Under the pieces are notes generated by a model that was not told the origin of the DNA, did not search any database, and worked only from the letters and a program-made list of their open reading frames with translations. Made by a program: the position numbers and the translations under genes. Below, in pieces: positions 1 through 6,092 of a stretch of DNA of 6,271 nt. Origin of the DNA: HGM12587 sp964561705 (GTDB taxonomy: Bacteria > Bacillota > Clostridia > Lachnospirales > Lachnospiraceae); the NCBI GenBank assembly GCA_964561705.1, contig CAZLQJ010000082.1:1-6271 (forward strand). Direction: 5' to 3'. Every line of letters starts with the position of its first letter. Within the stretch, counting starts at the first letter, position 1.

Positions 1-806
1 ACAGAAGTTGTTACGCTTCCTACACCGCCCGGAACCGGTGTGATTGCATCTACGATCGGTTCTACTGCTACGTAGTCAACATCTCCGCAAAGCTTTCCTT
101 CTTCATTCACATTGATACCAACATCGATAACAACCTGTCCTTCAGAAACATATTCTGCGCCTACAACACCAGCACGACCTGCAGCTACGATTACAATGTC
201 TGCTTCTCTTGTTACAGATGGCATATCTACAGTCTTTGTATGACATACGGTAACAGTTGCATTTTTCTTGATGAGCATCATTGCAGCCGGTTTACCAACA
301 ACTAAAGAACGTCCGATAACAACCGCTTTTTTACCTGTACAATCAATTCCGTAATGATCTAAAATTTCCATACATGCCTGTGGTGTACATGGTGGGAAAC
401 CAACTTTTTTACCTGTAAACACGCCACCAAGAGATGCGTCTGTCTGACAGTCAACATCTTTTTCAGCAGCCAGTGCATTTTCAACAACTGTCTGGTCAAT
501 ATGTTTTGGAAGCGGACGGAACATTAACACACCATGAATGTTATCATCTTTGTTCACTTCATCGATCACTTTTAAAAGTTCTTCCTGTGAAACATCTGCA
601 GGAAGTAAATATTTCTTATACTCTACACCAAGAGTTTCGCAACGTTTTGTTGCACCTCTTTCATAAGAAAGATCATCTGGTCTTTCGCCCACGCGGATGA
701 TTCCTAAGGTAGGTTTGATTCCTTTTTCATTTAATGTAGCAACATCTGCTTTGATTCTTTCATTTAAAGCAGCTGTTACTTCTTTTCCTAATAACTGTTT
801 TGCCAT
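1..806 (-). CDS. folD: FolD-type 5,10-methylene-THF dehydrogenase (partial, C-terminus beyond window)
   Basis: Cytosolic enzyme interconverting 5,10-methenyl-THF and 5,10-methylene-THF with NAD(P)H. The start is the ATG at 804-806, preceded by GGAGG (812-816) with 5 bases between. The 268 visible residues cover nearly the whole family length (about 280-300); the end is cut by the window edge, not by a mutation. Visible motifs: Tyr48 in the substrate loop, KDVD (116-119), PCTP (139-142), the Rossmann signature GRSLVVGKP (165-173; the Arg-Ser pair is compatible with NADP, but I cannot decide the cofactor), DVGIN, and ITPVPGGVG near the edge. Odd points: against E. coli FolD, which aligns here without gaps, the catalytic Lys54 is Ala52 and Gln98 is Phe96, and the normal DGFHPxNxG stretch reads DCQTDASLG (119-127). 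The aspartate equivalent to Asp121 is kept (Asp119). In bifunctional enzymes this Lys and Gln are needed for cyclohydrolysis, so I infer a dehydrogenase-only protein relying on FchA, encoded just upstream. Family assignment is very sure; loss of cyclohydrolase is inference. Confidence 0.95.
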   Translation of the reverse strand, partial: MAKQLLGKEVTAALNERIKADVATLNEKGIKPTLGIIRVGERPDDLSYERGATKRCETLGVEYKKYLLPADVSQEELLKVIDEVNKDDNIHGVLMFRPLPKHIDQTVVENALAAEKDVDCQTDASLGGVFTGKKVGFPPCTPQACMEILDHYGIDCTGKKAVVIGRSLVVGKPAAMMLIKKNATVTVCHTKTVDMPSVTREADIVIVAAGRAGVVGAEYVSEGQVVIDVGINVNEEGKLCGDVDYVAVEPIVDAITPVPGGVGSVTTS

Positions 807-811
807 TTGGG

Positions 812-816
812 CCTCC
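812..816 (-). promoter_or_regulatory. Ribosome binding site of folD
   Basis: GGAGG read on the minus strand, 5 bases before the ATG at 804-806. It fixes the folD start in the 48-base spacer after fchA. No terminator or convincing promoter is visible in that spacer, so folD is probably co-transcribed with fchA. Confidence 0.8.
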
Positions 817-854
817 ATATTTTCCGGTATATCCCGTTTTTTCTTTTTTGTAAA

Positions 855-1487
855 TTAACCACGCAGTCTTGCATTTACTTTTTCGAAGATTTCGTCAGCT
901 TTTTTGCCATATTCTTCGATCATTTTATCAGCTTTTTCATTCAGCTGTGCAGCATATTCTTTATCAGCCATAGATTTGGTATTGATAAATACATTTAAAG
1001 ACGCTCCTAACAAAGCACCTTTACAAAATGCCACGCCTACCCCGGCATCAGAAATTGCAAGTGCAGATCCCTTCGCTGCAAATTCTTCAATCACATCGAT
1101 TGCTTCACAGCATTTTTCCATGATTTCCATAGGAACAGAGCATGCATCTTTTAATACAATTGCCATAACACGTGCTTTTTCAGCTTTTTCTTCTTCTGTT
1201 TCTTTTGGAAGACCATAAGCCTTTGCAAGGGGTTCAAAAACTTCTGCATCTCTTTCGACTAATCTTAAAAAGTCAGCCTGAAGAGCTGTTGCTTTTTCTT
1301 TTAATGCAATGATATCAGCTTCAACATCTGCATATTTTTTCTTTCCGACAGTTAAGCTGCCTACCATATTTCCAAGTGCCATACCAACTGCACCAACCAA
1401 TGCAGATGCACCGCCGCCGCCCGGAACCGGTGCTTTGGATGCAAGCACTTCTACGAATTCCTCACATGTATTTTGTGTAAATCCCAT
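855..1487 (-). CDS. fchA: Methenyl-THF cyclohydrolase FchA (cyclodeaminase/cyclohydrolase family)
   Basis: Hydrolyses 5,10-methenyl-THF to 10-formyl-THF and runs in the reverse direction during reductive C1 assimilation, linking Fhs to FolD. It belongs to the family of the cyclodeaminase half of formiminotransferase-cyclodeaminase; FchA proteins are small, about 210 residues, all-helical and cytosolic. The product from the ATG at 1485-1487 has 210 residues. Visible signatures are the glycine loop PVPGGGGASAL (20-30), then GAVGMALGNMV and LTVGKKKY (45-52), and SDAGVGV (146-152). The start is chosen because AAGGAG (1497-1502) lies 9 bases upstream. An in-frame GTG at 1515-1517 would add 10 residues but has no ribosome binding site and lies in a hairpin arm. 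Flanked by fhs (105 bases upstream, with a hairpin between) and folD (48 bases downstream), the classic acetogen order. The neighbouring FolD appears to lack cyclohydrolase residues, which would make this gene the only cyclohydrolase in the visible cluster. A formimino-THF cyclodeaminase role is possible but less likely here, as no histidine- or purine-degradation genes are visible. Confidence 0.93.
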   Translation of the reverse strand: MGFTQNTCEEFVEVLASKAPVPGGGGASALVGAVGMALGNMVGSLTVGKKKYADVEADIIALKEKATALQADFLRLVERDAEVFEPLAKAYGLPKETEEEKAEKARVMAIVLKDACSVPMEIMEKCCEAIDVIEEFAAKGSALAISDAGVGVAFCKGALLGASLNVFINTKSMADKEYAAQLNEKADKMIEEYGKKADEIFEKVNARLRG

Positions 1488-1496
1488 GATAATATT

Positions 1497-1502
1497 CTCC
1501 TT
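1497..1502 (-). promoter_or_regulatory. Ribosome binding site deciding the fchA start
   Basis: AAGGAG on the minus strand with 9 bases to the ATG at 1487. This near-perfect Shine-Dalgarno sequence supports the 210-residue product over the GTG-initiated 220-residue version. Confidence 0.85.
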
Positions 1503-1513
1503 ATACGCAAAGG

Positions 1514-1550
1514 ACACACTACTCCCCTCGTTATGAGGGGAGCGGTATGT
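1514..1550 (-). other. Strong intergenic hairpin between fhs and fchA, no T-tract
   Basis: A perfect 8-base-pair stem, CTCCCCTC paired with GAGGGGAG, encloses a 5-base loop (1522-1542). Outer arms (ACACAC at 1514-1519 with GTATGT at 1545-1550) add about six more pairs across a 2x2 internal loop. Neither strand has a run of T after the stem, so it does not look like a standard intrinsic terminator. It ends just upstream of the fchA ribosome binding site. Likely roles, by inference, are protecting or processing the 3' end of fhs mRNA, partial attenuation, or setting different expression of fhs and fchA-folD. Confidence 0.75.
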
Positions 1551-1592
1551 CTTTATCGTTTCTATAATATTTTTATTTCCAGATTAATGATC

Positions 1593-3278
1593 TTAGAATA
1601 AACCTGTAATCTTACCTGTTTCGTCTACATCGATCTTACATGCAGCCGGAACTTTTGGTAAACCTGGCATTGTCATGATTTCACCTGTTAATGCAACAAT
1701 GAAACCAGCACCTGCAGATACTTTCAGGTTACGTACAGTAACTTCGAAATCCTTCGGAGCGCCCAGTTTTGTCTGATCGTCTGTAAAGCTGTACTGTGTT
1801 TTAGCTACACAGATTGGAAGATTTCCATAACCCATATCAGTCAGCTGTTTTGCCTGTTTCTGAGCATTTGCTGTCAGAACAACACCATTTCCATGGTAGA
1901 TCTTCTTAACGATCGCATTGAGCTTGTCTTCGATAGTTCCTTCTAATTCATAAGAATAGTGGAAATCGCTTGGTTCTTCAACAAGTCTTAATACTTCTTC
2001 AGCTAATTTGATACCGCCTTCGCCGCCTTTTGCCCAAACTTCAGAAAGAGCAACATTTACGCCGAGTTCTTTACATTTTGCTTCTACAAGGTCAAGTTCT
2101 GCCTTTGTATCTGTTGGGAATGCATTGATTGCAACAACACATGGTAAACCATATACGTTTTTGATGTTATCAACGTGCTGTAATAAGTTTGGAAGACCTT
2201 TTTCAAGTGCTTCAAGGTTTTCATTATTTAAATCAGCTTTTGCAACACCGCCATTGTATTTTAATGCACGTACAGTAGCTACGATAACAACTGCATTTGG
2301 TTTTAAGCCAGCCATACGACATTTGATGTCGAGGAATTTTTCAGCACCGAGGTCAGCACCGAAACCAGCTTCTGTAATTGTATAATCAGCTAATTTTAAT
2401 GCCATCTTTGTAGCAGTTACAGAGTTACATCCGTGTGCAATGTTTGCGAATGGTCCGCCGTGAACGATTGCAGGTACATGTTCCAATGTCTGAACCAAGT
2501 TTGGTTTCAAAGCATCTTTTAAAAGTGCAGCCATTGCACCCTGTGCATTCAGATCACCAGCTGTAACAGGTTTCTGTTCTGATGGTTTTCCATATGTATA
2601 ACCGATTACGATTCTTGATAATCTTTCTTTTAAGTCTGTAATATCACTTGCAAGACAGAGAACTGCCATGATTTCAGATGCAACTGTGATATCATATCCG
2701 TCTTCTCTCGGTGTTCCATCTGTTCTTCCGCCAAGACCATCTACGACGTTACGTAACTGACGGTCATTCATATCTACACATCTTCTCCATGTGATCTTTC
2801 TTGGATCAATGTTCAGTTCATTTCCCTGGAAAATGTGATTATCGATCATCGCAGCAAGTAAGTTGTTTGCTGCACCGATTGCGTGGAAGTCACCTGTAAA
2901 ATGAAGGTTGATATCTTCCATCGGAACTACCTGAGCGTATCCACCACCTGCAGCACCACCTTTTACACCGAAAACTGGTCCTAAAGACGGCTCACGAAGT
3001 GCAACCATAACCTTTTTGCCAAGTTTCTGCATACCATCTGCAAGACCTACAGTTGTAGTAGTCTTTCCTTCTCCGGCCGGAGTTGGATTGATCGCTGTTA
3101 CAAGGATTAATTTTCCATCTTCTGCATTTGTTTCTCTTAATAAATTGTAGTCGATTTTTGCCTTGTAATTTCCGTACTGCTCCAGATATTTTGGATCAAT
3201 ACCAGCTTTTGCAGCAACTTCTGTGATTGGCTGCATCTGTACTTCCTGTGCGATTTCAATGTCAGATTTAAATCCCAT
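1593..3278 (-). CDS. fhs: Formate-tetrahydrofolate ligase (10-formyl-THF synthetase)
   Basis: Catalyses formate + ATP + THF to 10-formyl-THF + ADP + phosphate, the entry of formate into the folate-bound C1 pool and the first folate step of the Wood-Ljungdahl methyl branch. Cytosolic, a homotetramer in characterised members. The 561-residue length matches the usual 555-560. Visible motifs in order: the ATP-binding loop PTPAGEGKTTTT (65-76), ALREPSLGPVFGVKGGAAGGG (93-113), PMEDINLHFTGDFHA (119-133), VHGGPFANIAHG (272-283), and the conserved tail with MPGLPKVPAA ending in GLF. The start is an ATG with AAAGGGG (3288-3294) 9 bases upstream. No frameshift or missing motif is seen. It is preceded by its own promoter region with palindromes (3329-3405), so it can probably be transcribed separately from the upstream RACo-DUF3786 pair, and it is followed by fchA and folD for the next two steps. 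Very sure. Confidence 0.98.
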   Translation of the reverse strand: MGFKSDIEIAQEVQMQPITEVAAKAGIDPKYLEQYGNYKAKIDYNLLRETNAEDGKLILVTAINPTPAGEGKTTTTVGLADGMQKLGKKVMVALREPSLGPVFGVKGGAAGGGYAQVVPMEDINLHFTGDFHAIGAANNLLAAMIDNHIFQGNELNIDPRKITWRRCVDMNDRQLRNVVDGLGGRTDGTPREDGYDITVASEIMAVLCLASDITDLKERLSRIVIGYTYGKPSEQKPVTAGDLNAQGAMAALLKDALKPNLVQTLEHVPAIVHGGPFANIAHGCNSVTATKMALKLADYTITEAGFGADLGAEKFLDIKCRMAGLKPNAVVIVATVRALKYNGGVAKADLNNENLEALEKGLPNLLQHVDNIKNVYGLPCVVAINAFPTDTKAELDLVEAKCKELGVNVALSEVWAKGGEGGIKLAEEVLRLVEEPSDFHYSYELEGTIEDKLNAIVKKIYHGNGVVLTANAQKQAKQLTDMGYGNLPICVAKTQYSFTDDQTKLGAPKDFEVTVRNLKVSAGAGFIVALTGEIMTMPGLPKVPAACKIDVDETGKITGLF

Positions 3279-3287
3279 TGTAAAAAT

Positions 3288-3294
3288 CCCCTTT
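3288..3294 (-). promoter_or_regulatory. Ribosome binding site of fhs
   Basis: AAAGGGG on the minus strand, 9 bases before the ATG at 3276-3278; it supports the chosen fhs start. Confidence 0.8.
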
Positions 3295-3328
3295 CTTGCC
3301 TCTAAAAATATAGGTTTTATATTCGCTT

Positions 3329-3339
3329 TATATCATACA
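3329..3339. promoter_or_regulatory. Palindromic 11-mer, second copy (possible operator)
   Basis: On the minus strand this reads TGTATGATATA, matching the TGTATNATACA palindrome found at the fhs -10 box in 10 of 11 positions if the centre base is ignored. Its centre is 45 bases downstream of the first copy, inside the predicted fhs leader. Two copies at this spacing could be a paired operator, but which regulator would bind is unknown. Confidence 0.35.
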
Positions 3340-3364
3340 CCAAAAGCATAGCTATATGGTGTAT
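3335..3364 (-). other. Inverted repeat / hairpin in the fhs leader
   Basis: ATACACCA (minus strand, 3357-3364) pairs perfectly with TGGTGTAT (3335-3342) around a 14-base loop, and a small AGC/GCT pairing is possible inside the loop. If transcription starts near 3370, this hairpin sits at the very 5' end of the fhs mRNA, about 56 bases before the start codon. No T-run follows, so it is not a standard terminator. A 5'-end stabiliser or a protein or ligand-sensing leader are possibilities; I do not recognise a known riboswitch. Confidence 0.55.
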
Positions 3365-3393
3365 TTCTATACCTGTATGATACACTATATGGT
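3352..3393. repeat. Pair of 9-base direct repeats upstream of fhs
   Basis: CTATATGGT occurs at 3352-3360 and again at 3385-3393 on the plus strand, each followed by a similar AT-rich tail (GTATTT and ATTTTT). The distal copy falls in the spacer of the predicted fhs promoter and the proximal one in the leader. Together with the two palindromes this suggests a local duplication or a repeated protein-binding module. Confidence 0.5.
3374..3384. promoter_or_regulatory. Perfect odd-centred palindrome overlapping the fhs -10 box (possible operator)
   Basis: TGTATCATACA on the minus strand (TGTATGATACA on the plus strand) is a perfect palindrome around one central base. It contains the whole predicted -10 hexamer of fhs, a position where a repressor would block RNA polymerase. 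The reading as an operator is inference from position and symmetry. Confidence 0.45.
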
Positions 3394-3405
3394 ATTTTTT
3401 GTAAA
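3377..3405 (-). promoter_or_regulatory. Predicted sigma-A promoter of fhs
   Basis: On the minus strand, TTTACA (3400-3405, 5 of 6 matches to TTGACA) and TATCAT (3377-3382, 5 of 6 matches to TATAAT) are separated by exactly 17 bases. Transcription would start near 3370, giving a leader of about 90 bases before the fhs ATG. The -10 box is embedded in a perfect palindrome, suggesting a regulated promoter. No terminator separates it from the upstream DUF3786 gene, so read-through is also possible. Confidence 0.65.
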
Positions 3406-3448
3406 GCCATTTTCGTTATTTTTTTATCAAAGTTTTGTAAAAGATTTC

Positions 3449-4123
3449 TTAACGAAGCGTGCCTTTTACCGTTGTAATTGAGATATCTCCGGCAACTACC
3501 AGGTCTTCTGCATAGAACCCGGTCAAGAAATTATCTTCATATAAAATCTGGGCAGATGGCGGAAACTCATCATCTGCTTCCCAAAAAATAAATCTCATAT
3601 GATAATGATTGATCAATTCAAACTCATATGCAACATCTCCCATGTTTACCGGCACTGCATTTAGTTTTTCCATGGCGGCTTTAAACTTGTCCAGTTTATA
3701 TCCAAAGCCATAAGTCAATCTGGAAATACATCTTCCCGTAAATGGCTGTAAATATAATTCTCCATAAGTTGGAACCTCACGGAATGTAATATATTTTCCA
3801 GTACCAGGAATGTATTTTCCTTCAATAAAATATCTCATCACAAAAGTTCTGGACGGAATATTCTCCATCATGATCAGGTATGCCTCTGCATCCTCTGTCT
3901 TTGGTGTAATCTGAAACTCCGGAAAACTGATCGCGTACTCATATCCCATTAAACGGATCAGAAACTCCTTTTTCTCTTCATCATAAGGAATATTACATCT
4001 TTCCGCCACTTCTAGTGGATCCAGTTTTCGATACTTTTCTAAATAAAACTCAAAAGGTTTTTCTTCTTTATTGTTGTCAATCTGTTTATTTTCTGTCTGC
4101 ATTGGACCTAAAGTCCCTTTCAT
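3449..4123 (-). CDS. DUF3786 family protein, function unknown
   Basis: I assign this to the DUF3786 family from its pattern: the DPLEVAERCNIPYD start (35-48), LMGYEYAISFPEF (58-70), a YIPGTGKYITFREVPTYGELY block (104-124), FTGRCISRLTYGFG (128-141), and the diagnostic WEADDEFPPSAQILYED (181-197) followed by YAEDL (204-208). It is 224 residues from the ATG at 4123, about the family's size, with no signal peptide, membrane segment or cysteine cluster; probably cytosolic. No biochemical role is established that I know of. As I recall it, the family recurs near corrinoid and CO dehydrogenase/acetyl-CoA synthase genes of anaerobes. Here it starts 5 bases after the corrinoid-reactivator stop, so the two are surely co-transcribed and probably translationally coupled, which suggests a role in corrinoid protein maturation or reactivation (inference). 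The start is uncertain: the ATG at 4121-4123 has no good ribosome binding site, while an in-frame ATG at 4100-4102 (217 residues) follows AAAGGGA with 11 bases between. Confidence 0.85.
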   Translation of the reverse strand: MKGTLGPMQTENKQIDNNKEEKPFEFYLEKYRKLDPLEVAERCNIPYDEEKKEFLIRLMGYEYAISFPEFQITPKTEDAEAYLIMMENIPSRTFVMRYFIEGKYIPGTGKYITFREVPTYGELYLQPFTGRCISRLTYGFGYKLDKFKAAMEKLNAVPVNMGDVAYEFELINHYHMRFIFWEADDEFPPSAQILYEDNFLTGFYAEDLVVAGDISITTVKGTLR

Positions 4124-4128
4124 ATATT

Positions 4129-6072
4129 TTATAAATCTGCCTGTTTCACATTCGGAAATAAGGAAGTATTGGTATGTGGAATAAAGCAGGCTGCCACAAA
4201 CTCATCCATATAACCCGGTGTTGTGCTCAGTTCCATATAGGTCATATTCTTGGAAAGTTCATAAACTTTTTCTTCGGCCTCTTCTGACAATACCATTGCA
4301 TAGGCTCCTGCCAGAGATGAGTTGCCAATATAATGATATTTTTCTACTCCAATGTCCGGAAACATTCCAATGTTTACTGCATTTTCCATATTAATGCCGC
4401 TGCCAATACCGCCTGCAACATAGACATTTTCAATCATGGATACATCAAAATCCAAGGAAGTCAGCATTACATAGATTGCGGAGAAAATCGCACCCTTGGC
4501 GCGCATAAAATTATCAATATCCACTTCATTGATCTCAATATCTTTTACACTGCCTGCCTCTTCTTTCGTCGCCAAAACATAGCTTCCAATGCCATATTTA
4601 TCGTGACGTACTCTCTCTCCTTCTCTGATAAATTTGCCATTTGGTCCAATGATTCTGCATCTGAAGAGTTCTGCAATTACATCAATGATACCGGAGCCAC
4701 ATAAACCAACCGGTTTCGTACCCTCATCACCTACAATCGTAAATGTCGGTTCCATGGTTGCCGGATCAATGGTACATGCTTCAATGGCACCGTCTGTTGC
4801 TCTCATACCACAGGAAATATCTCCGCCTTCAAAAGCAGGTCCTGCGGAACATGCACAACTCATCATAAAATCTGAGTTTCCAAAAACAAGTTCTCCATTG
4901 GTACCAAGGTCTACAAATAAACTAAATTCTTCCTTTGCCCATACCATACTGACCAAAGTGCCGGCTGTAATATCGCCACCTACATAACTTCCAATATTTG
5001 GCGCAATGATCACTCTTGCATCCGGATGGATCTGTAGTCCCAAATCTCTTCCGTGAATACTGTCTGTTCCAAAAAATGTTGGAATAAATGGTTCCATACG
5101 AATAGGATCCCCATCAACACCTACCAACAAATGATTCATGGTCGTATTCGCACCAATACACATGCTGTAAAGTGCCTGTGGCGCAATTTTTGCTGCGCGG
5201 CACATATTCATGATCATTGGATTTAAGGTTTCTTCCACAATCGCTTTCTGAAGTTTTTCTACTCCACCCGGTTTCTGCTGCTCGATGATTCGGTTGATAA
5301 CATCTGCGCCATAACGGATCTGTCCATTTCCGGAAGATGCCTTAGCAAGGATCTTTCCACTAATCAAATCAACGATTACGCCGGAAACCGTCGTGGTTCC
5401 TATATCGATTGCAAGTCCTGCAACCAGATTCTCCGACGCATCACCGACTGCCGGAAGAATATCATATACAAAGACTTCTTCTTCCTTTTCTGTCACCACA
5501 ACTTTTACATGAAAAGCTGAAGTTCTTAATACCTGTGCCATTTTACAAAGTACGGTAAATGACAATTTAATCGTTTCTTTGCCTGTTTGAGCTTCCAGAG
5601 CCCAAATAAGGCGTTCGTTGTCCGGCATAGTATCATCCAGTGTCGGTTCATCCATCTGCACTTCGATGACCTTAAAACTGTTTTTAAATGCTACGCCAGC
5701 CGCTTTAATTTCTTCTGTTGCTTTATGAAAAATCTGGATTTCAGCCGGGGAACTAAGGTCTGCCACCTTCATTCTGCTCTTATAAGCCGATGCAATATCC
5801 GGCACCATTACTTCCACATCTCCTGTGATCGTACTAACACAGGAAAGCCTCCATCCTTCTTTGTATTCTGCCTCACTAATATGACGAGTCATCTTTGAGT
5901 CTAACTCGCCGTTTAAAAATTTAACTTTACATTTTCCGCAGGAAGCGTTTCCTGAACATGGGGCATCAATTGCCACATTTACTTTTCTAGCTACTTCCAG
6001 AAGATTTTCGCCAAGTGCTGCACTTGCGTTCACTTGTGATCCATCTTCAAATCTGAAAATTACGTTTGCCAT
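4129..6072 (-). CDS. RACo-type corrinoid activation/regeneration protein (2Fe-2S + ASKHA/DUF4445)
   Basis: Reductive activator of corrinoid proteins: it uses ATP to drive one-electron reduction of inactive Co(II) cobamide to Co(I) in methyl-carrying corrinoid proteins, such as the corrinoid iron-sulfur protein or methyltransferase partners. The product has 647 residues, near the roughly 630 of characterised RACo. An N-terminal plant-type [2Fe-2S] ferredoxin domain (about 1-95) has Cys39, Cys45, Cys48 and Cys78 (C-x5-C-x2-C-x29-C). A linker/middle region follows (about 96-210). The ASKHA ATPase part starts with the phosphate loop AIDIGTTTVSG (221-231), then GANTTMNHLLVG (307-318), NIGSYVGGDITAG (359-371), the second phosphate motif FVDLGTNGELV (386-396), SCACSAGPAFEGG (405-417), and YVAGGIGSGIN (551-561) near the C-terminus. 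There is no C-terminal cluster of eight cysteines, which separates it from RamA-type activators. The start is an ATG with AAGAAG 5 bases and AAGGA 12 bases upstream. It leads the operon after a terminator and promoter and is followed 5 bases later by DUF3786. Whether its target is the acetyl-CoA pathway corrinoid protein or an O-/N-demethylase corrinoid protein cannot be told from this window. Confidence 0.93.
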   Translation of the reverse strand: MANVIFRFEDGSQVNASAALGENLLEVARKVNVAIDAPCSGNASCGKCKVKFLNGELDSKMTRHISEAEYKEGWRLSCVSTITGDVEVMVPDIASAYKSRMKVADLSSPAEIQIFHKATEEIKAAGVAFKNSFKVIEVQMDEPTLDDTMPDNERLIWALEAQTGKETIKLSFTVLCKMAQVLRTSAFHVKVVVTEKEEEVFVYDILPAVGDASENLVAGLAIDIGTTTVSGVIVDLISGKILAKASSGNGQIRYGADVINRIIEQQKPGGVEKLQKAIVEETLNPMIMNMCRAAKIAPQALYSMCIGANTTMNHLLVGVDGDPIRMEPFIPTFFGTDSIHGRDLGLQIHPDARVIIAPNIGSYVGGDITAGTLVSMVWAKEEFSLFVDLGTNGELVFGNSDFMMSCACSAGPAFEGGDISCGMRATDGAIEACTIDPATMEPTFTIVGDEGTKPVGLCGSGIIDVIAELFRCRIIGPNGKFIREGERVRHDKYGIGSYVLATKEEAGSVKDIEINEVDIDNFMRAKGAIFSAIYVMLTSLDFDVSMIENVYVAGGIGSGINMENAVNIGMFPDIGVEKYHYIGNSSLAGAYAMVLSEEAEEKVYELSKNMTYMELSTTPGYMDEFVAACFIPHTNTSLFPNVKQADL

Positions 6073-6077
6073 GTGAT

Positions 6078-6089
6078 CTTCTTATCCTT
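6078..6089 (-). promoter_or_regulatory. Ribosome binding region of the RACo-type gene
   Basis: The minus strand reads AAGGATAAGAAG. AAGAAG ends 5 bases before the ATG and AAGGA 12 bases before it. The better-matching core is therefore unusually far away, so the nearer AAGAAG may be the working site. Confidence 0.55.
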
Positions 6090-6092
6090 TCA

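Noticed and set aside
1..60. folD as a truncated pseudogene
   Set aside because: The frame is open to the first base and conserved motifs continue to the edge; the end is missing only because the window stops.
1488..1517. N-terminal extension of FchA from a GTG at 1515-1517
   Set aside because: There is no ribosome binding site before the GTG, it lies in the arm of a hairpin, and the extension overlaps the strong AAGGAG that serves the ATG at 1487.
1555..1592. Separate promoter for fchA in the AT-rich part of the fhs-fchA spacer
   Set aside because: TATTAT-like hexamers exist by AT-richness, but none has a -35 partner at proper spacing.
3331..3336. Second fhs promoter with TATGAT as -10
   Set aside because: The hexamer is good, but no acceptable -35 box lies 16-18 bases upstream.
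3437..3469. Inverted repeat GTAAAAG/CTTTTAC at the end of the DUF3786 gene as a terminator
   Set aside because: The stem is 7 AT-rich pairs with a 19-base loop, and on the minus strand it is followed by an A-rich, not T-rich, stretch. I see no intrinsic terminator between DUF3786 and fhs.
434..5898. Plus-strand open frames of about 60-125 codons inside the genes (e.g. 434-700, 904-1218, 2008-2385, 4333-4704, 5587-5898)
   Set aside because: They lie opposite well-conserved minus-strand genes, have no recognisable motif or supported start, and are explained as shadows of those genes.
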